Notes under the pieces: model-generated
Database searches by the model: none
The model's input: the letters and a program-made list of their open reading frames with translations, nothing else
Told to the model about the DNA's origin: nothing
Source: G016756615 sp035556195
Lineage (GTDB): Bacteria > Pseudomonadota > Alphaproteobacteria > Rhizobiales > Rhizobiaceae
Assembly: GCA_035556195.1 (NCBI GenBank)
Contig: DATMFK010000067.1
Span: forward strand, 329,380-393,379
DNA length: 64,000 nucleotides
Reading direction: 5' to 3'
Shown: positions 8,581-18,200 of the stretch, piece by piece
Layout: each line of letters starts with the position of its first letter
How positions within the stretch are numbered: the stretch's first letter is position 1
Position numbers and translations under genes: made by a program

Positions 8581-9585
8581 CTACCGAACGAGAAAGCCGC
8601 GGCCCAGCGTGTCATCTTCTTCAAGAACGTACTCGGCCTTTCCCGTATAGAACGCACGGCCGCCGACATGCGCCACGATGCCGGGACGGCCGTCGGGGAG
8701 GTTGGTGGTCCGTGCGACCGAGCCTGAGAATTGCGAGCCGACGATGCTCTCGAAGAGCCGCGTCTCGTCTGCCGCGACCGCGCCCTTGGCATGCATGGCG
8801 GCGAGGCGCGCGGTGACGCCGGATCCGGTCGGCGAGCGGTCGACCTCGTCGTCGGCGAAGACGCAGATATTCCGTGTGGCCACGCCATCCGCGCCATCGC
8901 CCCCGTCGGTCAGGATCGTGCCGTAGAGAAAGGCGAGGTCGGAATGGTCGGGATGAGAGAGGGAGAAGTCTCTCTTCAGCCTATTCGTCAGGGCGCCGGC
9001 CGCGTCGACGAAGTCGCGGGCACGGCTCCTGCCGAAGGCGAGCCCGAACTGCCGGCAGTCGGCGAGGGCGTAGAAGGCTCCGCCATAGGCGACGTCGAAA
9101 ACGATTTCTCCGTAGCCGGGGAGGTCCACCTTCCGGTCGAGCGCGGCGGCAAAGGCGGGCACGCTTTCGAAGGACACGGTGCCGGCCTTGCCCTTCTCGA
9201 GCTGAACCTGAGCGACCACCATGCCGCACGGGCATTCGATGTTGACCGTGGTGACCGGCGCCCTGGCCGCCACGATGCCCTGATCCACGGCATAGCGACC
9301 CAGCGCGATGACGGCATGGCCGCACATCGTCGAATAACCTTCATTATGCATGAAGAGCACGGCGAGGTCCGCCCCCGGCAGGTCTGGCTCCACCGGCAGG
9401 ACGCCGTACATGTCGTAGTGACCGCGCGGCTCGAACATGAGCATCCTGCGCAGGTGGTCGAGATGGTCGCGCACGAAGGCCCGCTTCTCGAGGATCGTGC
9501 CTTTCGGGATCGCCGGATAGCCGCCCGTCACGATACGCACCGGCTCGCCGCCGGTGTGCATGTCGGTTACCGTGAGCGCGGTCAT
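8581..9585 (-). CDS. Proline racemase family enzyme, probable trans-3-hydroxy-L-proline dehydratase
   Basis: 334 residues of the proline racemase fold. The first catalytic motif STMCGHAVIALG carries Cys88. The second, normally SPCGTG, here reads DRSPTGSG, so the second catalytic Cys is Thr253. Racemases and 4-hydroxyproline 2-epimerases need two Cys. The Cys/Thr pair is the known mark of trans-3-hydroxy-L-proline dehydratases, which remove water to give pyrroline-2-carboxylate. I therefore favour the dehydratase call over racemase. The start codon overlaps the stop of the upstream PEP-mutase-like gene by four bases. The reductase that would turn the product into proline is not seen in this window. 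Confidence 0.85.
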   Translation of the reverse strand: MTALTVTDMHTGGEPVRIVTGGYPAIPKGTILEKRAFVRDHLDHLRRMLMFEPRGHYDMYGVLPVEPDLPGADLAVLFMHNEGYSTMCGHAVIALGRYAVDQGIVAARAPVTTVNIECPCGMVVAQVQLEKGKAGTVSFESVPAFAAALDRKVDLPGYGEIVFDVAYGGAFYALADCRQFGLAFGRSRARDFVDAAGALTNRLKRDFSLSHPDHSDLAFLYGTILTDGGDGADGVATRNICVFADDEVDRSPTGSGVTARLAAMHAKGAVAADETRLFESIVGSQFSGSVARTTNLPDGRPGIVAHVGGRAFYTGKAEYVLEEDDTLGRGFLVR

Positions 9586-10418
9586 TTGCCCGTTGCGAAC
9601 AAGGTCTGGAGCTTTGGAAAGGGCATCGCCGCCCGGGCGAAATTGAACTTGCCCTCGTGCAGGATCTCGTGCGCCGCATTCTGCAGCATGCCGAAGCAGA
9701 AGGTCGTGAGCTTGGAGCCGAGCGAGATGCGGCTCGCTCCCGCCTCAGCCAGTTCGGCAACGGTAAATCCTGGCGTGGCAAGCACATTGACGGGCTTGGA
9801 GACGGCCGAGCAGATCGTTCGCACGCTCGCGATGTCGGTAAGGCCCGGGGCGTAGAGCACGTCAGCGCCTGCTTTCTCGAAGGCCTGGAGCCGCCTGATC
9901 GTATCGTCCATGTCGGGCCTGTCCCAAAGGAAGTTCTCGGCTCGCGCCGTGAATACGAAATCGCGCTTTAGCGCCCGGGCAGCTTCCGCCGCTGCAGCGA
10001 CACGCTCGACCGCATGGGAGAAATCGTAGATCGGGCTGGCAGGGTCGCCGGTATGATCCTCGATCGAGCAGCCGGCGAGGCCAGCTGCATCCGCTGCGAA
10101 GATCGTCTCGCCCGCGCTTTCCGCGCTGTCGCCCTTGCCCTTTTCAAGGTCCGCCGAGACGGGCAGGTCGGTCGCGCCGGCGATTTCGCGGCAATGGTGG
10201 ATCATCGCCTCGAAGCCGACGCCGCCATCGGGCAGACCGCGTGAGAAGGCGAAGCCGGCGCTGGTCGTGGCCAGCGCCTTGAAGCCGAAGGAAGCGAGCA
10301 GTTTGGCGGTGCCGATGTCCCAAGGGTTGGGTATTACGAAGGCGCCCGTCGCTTCGTGAAGCGCTCTGAACGTCTCGCCCTTCTTGATCTCGCCCTTCTC
10401 GATTGAGTCGATTCCCAT
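9582..10418 (-). CDS. Isocitrate lyase/PEP mutase family protein
   Basis: 278 residues. The alpha/beta barrel shows the superfamily's metal-binding segments SADLEKGKGDS and AGLAGCSIEDHTGDP, and FVFTARAENFL at mid-barrel. The KKCGH signature of true isocitrate lyase is absent, and the protein is far shorter than isocitrate lyase, so it belongs with the small PEP mutase-like lyases (oxaloacetate decarboxylase, 2,3-dimethylmalate lyase, carboxy-PEP mutase types). The substrate is unknown. The ATG at 10418 was chosen over an upstream frame because the conserved region begins right after it. It is translationally coupled (ATGA) to the hydroxyproline dehydratase. Confidence 0.85.
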   Translation of the reverse strand: MGIDSIEKGEIKKGETFRALHEATGAFVIPNPWDIGTAKLLASFGFKALATTSAGFAFSRGLPDGGVGFEAMIHHCREIAGATDLPVSADLEKGKGDSAESAGETIFAADAAGLAGCSIEDHTGDPASPIYDFSHAVERVAAAAEAARALKRDFVFTARAENFLWDRPDMDDTIRRLQAFEKAGADVLYAPGLTDIASVRTICSAVSKPVNVLATPGFTVAELAEAGASRISLGSKLTTFCFGMLQNAAHEILHEGKFNFARAAMPFPKLQTLFATGK

Positions 10419-10512
10419 GGCACCGCCCGTCGATTGAACACGACCAATTCTATAACGAGCAGAAAGGCGTTCCAACGGGTACTTGGTGGCGGAGAGACAA
10501 TTCCTCCGATCG

Positions 10513-11001
10513 TCAGTCTAACGGAATCTTGGCCACGTTGTCCTTGTATTCCTCCTTCGGATCGTAGCCCAACATGATCTTGATACCGGCGACGAGACTC
10601 GAGCCGTCCAGCCAGATCTGGGCGCGCTCGGGATCGAGGCGCAGGAGGGTGAGCTTGGGGTCGTCCTTTCGGCCCTCATACCAGGCTGCGACGAAGCGAT
10701 TCCATAGCCTGTCGATCACGGCCCTGTCATTGTCCACCCGGAGCGTCCCATGAATCGTGGCGAAGAGGTCATGACCTTTCGATGCGAAGGTTGCGATCGC
10801 CCTGTCCTCGCCGACGATCTTTTGCACCAGGTCTGTGTCCTTGGCGGTGAAGAACCAGATCGGTCCGCCTTCATCGCCTTCAATCTGCGCCGTCATCGGT
10901 CTGGTGTGACCGTCCTCGACGCCGTCCAGCCCGAGCATGACGGTCATGTCGGACTTCAGCGCTTTCCAGAACTTGGTTTCGAGCTCGCTCGCTGTGGGCA
11001 T
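10513..11001 (-). CDS. Pyridoxamine 5'-phosphate oxidase-like (general stress protein 26 type) protein
   Basis: 162 residues with the split-barrel FMN-binding fold: RPMTAQIEGDEGGPIWFFTA, then a central ATFASKGHDLFATIHGTLRV and WYEGRKDDPKLTLLRL. This matches the general stress protein 26 group of the pyridoxamine phosphate oxidase superfamily, whose members bind flavin or F420 and whose reactions are mostly unknown. GGAAAGGAA precedes the ATG. It stands alone between a HAD gene and the PEP-mutase-like gene, all leftward. Confidence 0.85.
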   Translation of the reverse strand: MPTASELETKFWKALKSDMTVMLGLDGVEDGHTRPMTAQIEGDEGGPIWFFTAKDTDLVQKIVGEDRAIATFASKGHDLFATIHGTLRVDNDRAVIDRLWNRFVAAWYEGRKDDPKLTLLRLDPERAQIWLDGSSLVAGIKIMLGYDPKEEYKDNVAKIPLD

Positions 11002-11062
11002 GGCTTGTTCCTTTCCTGTTCGGCAAGGAACGAGCGATTGGTAATCGGGTTCCGACGGGTGG

Positions 11063-11719
11063 TCAGTGGATCGGCAGGAGCCGGGCGAGATCGCGCATGT
11101 CGTCGAAGAGAATCCCGCCGGCCGCAGCCAGCCCGTCGCGGTCGGCCATGGGATCGCCGCAATAGGAAAAGACGCGCATTCCGGCCGCGACTCCGGCCTG
11201 CGTTCCCGGCACGCTGTCCTCGATCACCACACAGTCCCGCGGCGCGAAGCTCAGCGTCTCCGCGGCGTGCAGGAAAAGATCCGGCGCGGGCTTGCCGCGC
11301 CCGACCATGGTGGCGCTGAACATGCGCCCCTCGAACAGAGGCAGGAGGCCCGTCGCGCCGAGCGTGATCTGCATTTTGGTGAGGCGTGCCGAGGTCGCTA
11401 CGCAGAACGAGAGTCCGGCCGTCTGGACATCTCCGATGAACTCACGGACATAGGGGATTGCTTCGACGCCATTGGCGAAGAGGTCGGGGAGGGCCAGGTT
11501 CCAGCGTTCTACGAAATCGGCGCCGAGGAGAACGCCTTCCGCTTCCACCTCGGCCGCGATCGAAACCATGCTGCGTCCGGCAAAACGCCGCCGGCAATCT
11601 TCATAGGCTATCGGATAGCCGGCGTCGGTCAGCCAGTTGGCGAGGCGCCGATTGCCAAGCCCTTCTGTGTCGACCAGGATACCATCGCAGTCGAAGATGA
11701 CCAGTTTCGGGACTGTCAT
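11063..11719 (-). CDS. HAD-superfamily phosphatase (beta-phosphoglucomutase-like)
   Basis: 218 residues. Motif I FDCDGILVDTE supplies the nucleophile Asp10 and Asp12, CVATSARLTKMQ is motif II, and CVVIEDSVPGTQAGVAAGM gives motifs III and IV. The helical cap between motifs I and II is of the beta-phosphoglucomutase/phosphoglycolate phosphatase class. The protein hydrolyses a small phosphate ester or moves a phosphate, but the substrate is not known. The start overlaps the dut stop by four bases, so the two are cotranscribed. A house-cleaning role beside dUTPase is possible (inference). Confidence 0.9.
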   Translation of the reverse strand: MTVPKLVIFDCDGILVDTEGLGNRRLANWLTDAGYPIAYEDCRRRFAGRSMVSIAAEVEAEGVLLGADFVERWNLALPDLFANGVEAIPYVREFIGDVQTAGLSFCVATSARLTKMQITLGATGLLPLFEGRMFSATMVGRGKPAPDLFLHAAETLSFAPRDCVVIEDSVPGTQAGVAAGMRVFSYCGDPMADRDGLAAAGGILFDDMRDLARLLPIH

Positions 11720-12186
11720 GCGGTTCCGGTCGAGCCGAAGCCGCCGCTACCCCGCGTGGTTCCGGCAGCGGCGCCGCGCTCCTCGACGCTCGCGCGGCTG
11801 ACGGGTACGATCACGAGCTGTGCGATGCGCATGCCCCGGGTCACCAGAAAATCTTCCTCGCCGAGATTGACGAGCAGCACCTTCACTTCGCCACGATAGT
11901 CGGAGTCGATCGTGCCCGGCGTGTTGAGACAGGTCATGCCGTGCTTGAAGGCGAGGCCGGAACGTGGCCGGACCTGGCCCTCGAAGCCCTCCGGGATCTC
12001 AAGAACGAGGCCGGTCGGCACCAGCGCGCGTTTCCCCGGGAGGATGAGCATGGGACGATCGTCAGCGACGGCGGCACGCAGATCGAGGCCGGCGGCCCCG
12101 GAGGTCTCGTAGGCCGGCAGCGCCAGCCCGTTGGCGTGGGCCAAACGAACGACGCCGAGAACAGGATTGGTCGAGGGGGTAGTCAT
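11716..12186 (-). CDS. dut: dUTP diphosphatase (dUTPase)
   Basis: 156 residues, the length of trimeric dUTPases. All five motifs are seen: AAGLDLRAA, PRSGLAFKHG, NTPGTIDSDYRGEV, RIAQLVIVP and the C-terminal RGSGGFGSTG. The enzyme hydrolyses dUTP to dUMP and keeps uracil out of DNA. A much longer open frame runs upstream through the Lrp gene, but conserved sequence begins only at the ATG at 12186. It is followed by the HAD phosphatase with an ATGA overlap. Confidence 0.96.
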   Translation of the reverse strand: MTTPSTNPVLGVVRLAHANGLALPAYETSGAAGLDLRAAVADDRPMLILPGKRALVPTGLVLEIPEGFEGQVRPRSGLAFKHGMTCLNTPGTIDSDYRGEVKVLLVNLGEEDFLVTRGMRIAQLVIVPVSRASVEERGAAAGTTRGSGGFGSTGTA

Positions 12187-12241
12187 GAGCGCAGCCCTAT
12201 CGGAGCCTCCCGCCGCGAGGTCAACCGTCGAAGGCCTTTTA

Positions 12242-12712
12242 TCAACGGATTTCGATCGGCACCACCGTCGTTTCCTTGATCTCTTCCATGACGAAGGAAG
12301 CGGAGACGTCTGACAGCGGGACCTTGGCGATAAGACGCTGGTAGAGCCGGTCATAGGCTTTGACGTCGGCGACGCGGGCACGCAGCACGTAGTCGAGATC
12401 GCCGGACATGCGGTAGACGCCGGTGATTTCCGGGAAGGACGTCGCGGCCTCGCGGAATCGGGTGAGCCACTCCGGGTCATGGTTCGAGGTCCGGACCAGG
12501 ATGAAGACGGAAAGGCCGAGCCCCAGCTTTTCCGCGTCGATCAGGGCGACCCGTCCGGTGATCACGCCTTCGCCCTCCAAAACGCGCACGCGTCGCCAGC
12601 AGGCGTTGCGTGACAGGCCGACCCGTGCCGATATCTGGTCGACGGAAAGCGTGCCGTCGCGTTGCAGCTCGGCAAGGATTCTTCGATCGAGAGCGTCGAT
12701 TTTGACATCCAT
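12242..12712 (-). CDS. Lrp/AsnC family transcriptional regulator
   Basis: 156 residues. The N-terminal winged helix-turn-helix is plain: LDRRILAELQRDGTLSVDQI, then GLSRNACWRRVRVLEGEGVI. It is followed by the RAM/AsnC ligand-binding domain with VYRMSGDLDYVLRARVADV. Such regulators sense amino acids and act locally or globally. The start is taken at the ATG at 12712 just before the conserved domain; an in-frame ATG at 12748 is also possible. It is divergent from the DUF6356 gene. Its target is unknown; the amino-acid genes at 6.9-10.4 kb are one candidate set (inference). Confidence 0.92.
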   Translation of the reverse strand: MDVKIDALDRRILAELQRDGTLSVDQISARVGLSRNACWRRVRVLEGEGVITGRVALIDAEKLGLGLSVFILVRTSNHDPEWLTRFREAATSFPEITGVYRMSGDLDYVLRARVADVKAYDRLYQRLIAKVPLSDVSASFVMEEIKETTVVPIEIR

Positions 12713-12835
12713 GTCGGGACAGTTGTCCCAAGATTTCCCAGATATCAAGGATAATTTGGGATCGGCGTTTCCCGGAGCCGTGGCAGGATGAGGTCAATGC
12801 TTCGCACAATGGCTCGCATGGTCGAAAGAGAGGGA

Positions 12836-13078
12836 ATGATGGGCGCGCGACTGTTCAGGTTTTTCACCGATCACCCAGGCACGGTAGGCGAATCCTATTT
12901 CAGCCACATGGCATTTGCCGCCTGGTTCGCCTCGCGGCTTTTCATGGCTGGCGCGGCAGCCCTTACCCACGCCTTCCTGCCCTTCCTGTTCGAGACCACC
13001 GCGAGCACCATCGTGCGCGAGCTTTACGAACGCACGCAGGGCAGAGGCAAACGGACCCAACTGCCGGCCGCGGGCTGA
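12836..13078 (+). CDS. DUF6356 family small membrane protein
   Basis: 80 residues from the ATG at 12836, which has GAGAGGGA just upstream; in-frame ATGs as early as 12788 and the next codon at 12839 are alternatives. The protein reads FFTDHPGTVGESYFSHMAF, a hydrophobic stretch of about 20 residues, then HAFLPFLFETTASTIVRELY. This matches a small family of uncharacterised alphaproteobacterial proteins sometimes labelled capsule biosynthesis protein without evidence. One membrane helix is likely. The function is unknown. Confidence 0.75.
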   Translation: MMGARLFRFFTDHPGTVGESYFSHMAFAAWFASRLFMAGAAALTHAFLPFLFETTASTIVRELYERTQGRGKRTQLPAAG

Positions 13079-13236
13079 CCACGTATTTCCTATTCGACTC
13101 CAGCGGATGCTCCTGTTAGAAGCCGCCAAACGACGGCGCGGGGAGCGTCGTTTCCTGCCCTTGCGCGATGGCATTGCGGTTTCCATCTTCGCGGGCGGGA
13201 ACGCATCGTTCCCTGCCGCATGACAGGGTTTCTCCA

Positions 13237-14826
13237 TTGGCCGAAGACATCAAAAAGGCGGTCGCGCGCCGCCGCACTTTCGCGATCATCGCGCATCCGG
13301 ACGCCGGCAAGACCACGCTCACCGAAAAGCTGCTGCTGTTCGGCGGCGCGATCCAGCTCGCCGGCGAGGTGAAAGCTAAGAAGGATCGAATCCAGACCCG
13401 CTCGGACTGGATGAAGATCGAGCGCGAGCGCGGCATCTCCGTCGTCACTTCGGTGATGACCTTCGAATATGGTGAAAACGTCTTCAACCTGCTGGACACG
13501 CCCGGCCACGAAGACTTCGCCGACGACACATATCGTACCCTCTCCGCGGTGGATTCGGCGGTCATGGTCATCGATGCGGCGAAAGGTATCGAGCCGCGCA
13601 CCCTGAAGCTGTTCGAGGTGTGCCGGTTGCGCGACATTCCCATCATCACTTTCGTCAACAAGATGGACCGCGAAAGCCGCGATCCCTTCGAGATCCTCGA
13701 CGAGATCGAGGCCAAGCTGGCGCTCGACACAGCCCCCGTCACATGGCCTGTCGGTCGGGGCAAGACCTTCGCCGGCACCTACCATCTCGCCCAGAACGCC
13801 GTCCGCCAGAGCGACGAGCAGGTCGAGCGCCTGCCGGTGCATGGGCCCGATTCCAACCGCGTGGCTGGGCTGCTTCCCGACAACGAGCGCGAGGCCTTCA
13901 TCGAGGAACTCGAACTCGCGCGAGAGGCTTGCAGGCCGTTCGATCTCGATTCTTTTCGCGAGGGTCATTTGACGCCGGTCTATTTCGGCTCGGCGCTGCG
14001 CAATTACGGCGTGCGCGACCTGATAGAGGCCCTCGGGGATTTCGGCCCCGCGCCACGCGCCCAGGAGGCGGACAGCCGCGTGGTCGAGGCGACCGAGCCG
14101 GGCATGAGCGCCTTCGTCTTCAAGATCCAGGCGAACATGGACCCCAACCACCGCGACCGCATCGCCTTCGTCCGGGTCTGCTCAGGCAAGCTGCAGCGGG
14201 GCATGAAGGCGAAGCTCGTCCGCACGGGCAAGCCGATGAGCCTGTCGGCTCCGCAATTCTTCTTCGCGCGTTCGCGCATCACGGCGGACGAAGCCTATGC
14301 CGGTGACGTGGTGGGTATTCCCAACCACGGCACGCTGCGCATCGGCGACACGCTGACAGAAGGCGAGGGCATACTGTTCCGCGGCGTGCCGAACTTCGCG
14401 CCCGAGATCCTGCGGCGCGTACGGCTTGGCGACGCCATGAAGGCGAAGAAGCTCAAGGAGGCTCTCCAGCAGATGGCGGAAGAAGGCGTCGTGCAGCTCT
14501 TCTCGCCCGACGATGGCTCGCCGGCCATCGTCGGCGTGGTCGGCGCGCTGCAGCTCGACGTGCTGAGGGAGCGGCTGTCCGTGGAATACGGCCTGCCCGT
14601 CGATTTCGAGATGGCGCGCTTCTCCATCTGCCGCTGGATCTCGGCGGCCGACCGGACCGAGCTCACGCGCTTCATCGAAGCCCATCGCGGCGATATCGCC
14701 CGCGATCTCGACGGCGATCCCGTATTCCTTGCCCCGCATGAGTTCGGCCTGAACTACGAGGCGGAGCGCTGGAAGGCGATTACCTTCGCCGCCGTCAAGG
14801 ATTATCAGGTGCGGGAAGCGGCGTAG
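13237..14826 (+). CDS. prfC: Peptide chain release factor 3 (GTPase)
   Basis: 529 residues from the TTG at 13237, matching the usual RF3 length. GTPase motifs are AHPDAGKTTLTEK (P-loop), DTPGHEDFADDTYR (G3) and NKMDRESRDP (G4). The effector region RGISVVTSVMTFEY and the RF3 C-terminal domain follow. RF3 releases RF1/RF2 from the ribosome after termination. An in-frame ATG at 13168 exists, but the extra residues are unlike the family, whose proteins start close to the sequence AEDIKKAVARRRTFAII seen here. A weak AGGG lies nine bases before the TTG. Confidence 0.95.
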   Translation: MAEDIKKAVARRRTFAIIAHPDAGKTTLTEKLLLFGGAIQLAGEVKAKKDRIQTRSDWMKIERERGISVVTSVMTFEYGENVFNLLDTPGHEDFADDTYRTLSAVDSAVMVIDAAKGIEPRTLKLFEVCRLRDIPIITFVNKMDRESRDPFEILDEIEAKLALDTAPVTWPVGRGKTFAGTYHLAQNAVRQSDEQVERLPVHGPDSNRVAGLLPDNEREAFIEELELAREACRPFDLDSFREGHLTPVYFGSALRNYGVRDLIEALGDFGPAPRAQEADSRVVEATEPGMSAFVFKIQANMDPNHRDRIAFVRVCSGKLQRGMKAKLVRTGKPMSLSAPQFFFARSRITADEAYAGDVVGIPNHGTLRIGDTLTEGEGILFRGVPNFAPEILRRVRLGDAMKAKKLKEALQQMAEEGVVQLFSPDDGSPAIVGVVGALQLDVLRERLSVEYGLPVDFEMARFSICRWISAADRTELTRFIEAHRGDIARDLDGDPVFLAPHEFGLNYEAERWKAITFAAVKDYQVREAA

Positions 14827-15277
14827 GCTGCCTGCCCTCGTCCGACGGAGCTCACCCCCTCATCCGGCCGCGCTTCACGCGGCCACCTTCTCCCGCGAAC
14901 AGGGGGAGAAGAGGGATCCTCGCGCCGGCGCTTCTGCGAAACTGCAAATATTGGCGATTGGCGCAGTCGGTCCCGCAGCCATTGCGCGCGGCGCAACTTC
15001 CGCGGCTGTCCGCTGTGATGCTGTTCGCAATTTTTGCAAGGGATCGCGTTTTTCTGAAAAAAACCGGACTTTCTTGAAAGACAAAGTAAAGCCACATCGC
15101 CCATAATCAGCTCGCGCGAGAGTTGTGCGCCAAGGGGGTCATCGCCCGAATGATTTGGGCGTTGAATCCGGCCATGCGGAGGTCGGGCGCGGCACACGCG
15201 ATTGAGCGGCGGCTGGAGGGGGCGATCTTGCGTAGAGACGGCGACTAGAGGGCGGCTCACACGCCGCTCTGAACTGG
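14827..15277. other. Intergenic region between prfC and the autotransporter gene
   Basis: About 450 bases with no convincing gene. The left third holds a double palindrome (separate entry). The middle (about 15000-15110) is relatively AT-rich, with A and T runs and a TTGAAA hexamer near 15073, and probably carries the autotransporter promoter, although no well-spaced -10 box stands out. If the autotransporter starts at an internal ATG, the leader is up to 660 bases long. Confidence 0.5.
14866..14911. repeat. Double hairpin palindromic element
   Basis: Two adjacent perfect hairpins: GGCCGCG-CTTCA-CGCGGCC at 14866-14884, and CTTCTCCC / GGGAGAAG at 14887-14911. The flanking bases (CTCACCCCCTCATCC before, AGGGATCC after) resemble short palindromic intergenic elements that are common in rhizobial genomes (recalled, not searched). 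It lies about 40 bases after prfC, so it may also serve as a terminator or RNA-stability structure. Confidence 0.55.
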
Positions 15278-18200
15278 ATGGCAAGCGGACCTCGTCTGCC
15301 ATCGGTCCTGCACGATTCACCGATCGATTCTGTTTCGACGGCGCGCCGACCGGCATCGCCGGCACAAGCTTTTTGGGATCCCGAAATGATGTTCAATGCG
15401 ATTGCTGGAGCGCAGGCGAGCCCATCGGCTGAGGAGATTCAGGCTGGGAATCGAGGGGCCGCGTGGTCGCGCCTTATGCGCGGCGGCCGCATGACGAAAT
15501 GGAAGGGTATTGCGGCGAGCTATGCGCCCAATGTGGCCGAGCTTTTCTCCTGCGCCTCGCGCCAGTCGGCTGTTGCGTTCCTGGCCGCCGCGCTTGTTGC
15601 GAACCTGGCTGCGGGCACGGCTTCGGCGGCTGACCGATACTGGGACGTCAACCAGACCGCGGCCGGCAGCGGCGGCACGGGCATCTGGAACCTCACCAAT
15701 CTTTTCTGGAGCCCGAGTTCCAGCGATGTGCTCGGCCCCTACAACCAGCCATGGGACAATGGCGCGCTCGACCGCGCCATCTTCGCCGGCACCGCCGGCA
15801 CCGTAACGCTGGGCTCGGCGATCACCGTCAACGCGCTCACCTTCAACACCAACGGCTACACGCTCGCAGGAACCGGCGCCAACACCCTGACGCTCGGCGG
15901 CGTGACGCCGACGGTCACGGTGACCACCGGCACTTCCACGATCGGCGCTGTCATCGCTGGCTCGGCCGGGCTCACCAAGACGGGTGGCGGCACGCTATTC
16001 CTGACGGGTGCGAACACGTTCAGCGGCGGCATAACGCTGAACGGCGGTACATTACGCGCCAACGACAACGCCGCGTTCGGCGCGGCGGGCAACACAATCA
16101 CGACCACGGCCAACGCGACGCTTACCGTCGATTCGGGCGCCGCGAACCGAACCGTGTCGATCGCGGGAGGCACGACGCTCACGGTATCCGGCACCGGAGT
16201 GGGATCGGCACTGTTCAGTGGAGCCGGAAATCTCATCGCGCTGCCCGGCGTCACGCTCAGCAACGACAATAGCGACTTCACTGGAACGGTACAGCTCAAT
16301 GGACAGAGCCAGGGCGTCGCGAACATTGCTTTCACCTCCGTTCGGAATGTCGGCCAGGCGAGCTCGCTCGGCGCTGGCGGGACAATCACGTTCACGGGCG
16401 GAAGCCAGTTCTCGGACAACATAACGTATATAGGCACTGGCGACAGCTCGAACCGAGACTGGGTGATGGCCGGCCCAACACTCCGCCGTTTCAACAATTC
16501 CGGGACGGGAGCGCTGACCCTCACGGGTAACTTCAACTTGGCGCAGGCTACCCAATTCAACGCCGGGACAGCGGACTTCAACCTCCTGGGCGTACTCAGC
16601 GGCGCCGGCTCCGGTGTCACCTTCACAGCGAGTGCTGGCCGCAACGTCACGCTCGGTGGAGCCAACACGTTCGCCGGCACCGTCAGCTTGAACGGTGGGG
16701 GCACCATCAACGCCACCGTTCTCGCTGGCTCCGGGGTTGCCAGCTCACTGGGACAGGGATCGTCGATCGCGATAAACGACGCGACATTGCGCTACGCGGG
16801 CAGCGCAATCAGTACCGACCGCACTTGGCTCCTCTCGAACAACACCACGCTGCAAAACGACGGTACTGGCGGCCTGACGCTCACCGGCGCGATCGCGTTC
16901 GATCCCGTAGCCAGCATCGATACGCTCAACCTCGCCGGCAGCTACGCCGGCGTCAACACGATCGCCAGCGACATCAGCGACTCCGGCCGCATCGTCATGA
17001 ACGGCGCGGGCATTTGGGTGCTCAGTGGCAACAACAGCTATACCGGCACAACCGCAGTCGAGAACGGTACGTTGCGAGCGGGCAGCGCGTCGGCTTTCAA
17101 CCAGCAGAATTCGCTGACCGTGAACGGCGGCACGTTCGACCTTGGCGGCTATGGTTACAGCTTCACGAGGCTGGACGGCACCGGCGGAACGGTTGAACTC
17201 GGCTCCGGCATCCTCGTGGCGAACGTCGCCACCGGCGTCAGCTCGAGCTTCGCGGGCCGCATCCAGGGCAGCGGCGGCTTCACCAAGCGCGGCGGCGGCA
17301 CGCAGACGCTGACCGGCTCCAGCACCTATACTGGCGACACCAATATCGAGGGTGGCACGCTGGCGCTCGACTTCTCCAAGCCCGAATCGGCTACCGACGA
17401 CATCATTTCCAGCGGCTCTACCCTCAACATGGCAGGCGGCACGCTGCAGATCACCGGCGCCACGGGCGAAGCCAACAGCCAGGGTTTTGACGGCCTCTAC
17501 ATCTCCGGCGGCAGCAACAGGATCACGGCGACCGCCGGGGCGAGTGGCGGCACGATGACCGTCAGTTTCGGCGACGTCGCGAGGATTGGCGGCCAGGTCG
17601 ACTTCGGCATCGGCAGCGGCGTCACGATGAGTGTGGCGCCGGGCACTGCGCTTGGCGGCTGGGCTACCGTCAACGGCTCCGACTATGCCGATGTGGACGC
17701 GAGCAACAACATCATCGCATTCACCGACTATGATTTGGAGGACGATGCCGGAACCTGGGGCGATGGCGACATCGTGACCGATTCCGGCGGTGCGGCGAAC
17801 ACGCCCTTCTTCGGCATGGTGAGCGAAGCGAGCGGCGACAATGTCGTGCAGCTCGGCGGCCTTCGCTACACCGTGGCTCGGGCCTCAACGGTCAATGTCG
17901 GCGAAAACCAGACCCTCGGCGTCGACGGCACCATCATTGTCGCCGCGAGTGTCAGCAACACGAGCCAGTCTATCGCCCAGGGCTCGGTCAGGGGTGCGGC
18001 CGGCGGCGTGCTCGGCATTCAGCAGAACAGCACCGGCAGCTTCGCCATCAATTCCACCATCGTCGACAATGGTGGGGCGACGGGGCTTACTGTCGGCGGC
18101 ACAGGCACGGGCAGCGTCGTGCTCGGCAATGCCGCCAATACCTATACCGGAGCGACCTGGGTGACCCGCGGCAAGCTTTCGGTTGCAACGCTCGCCAATG

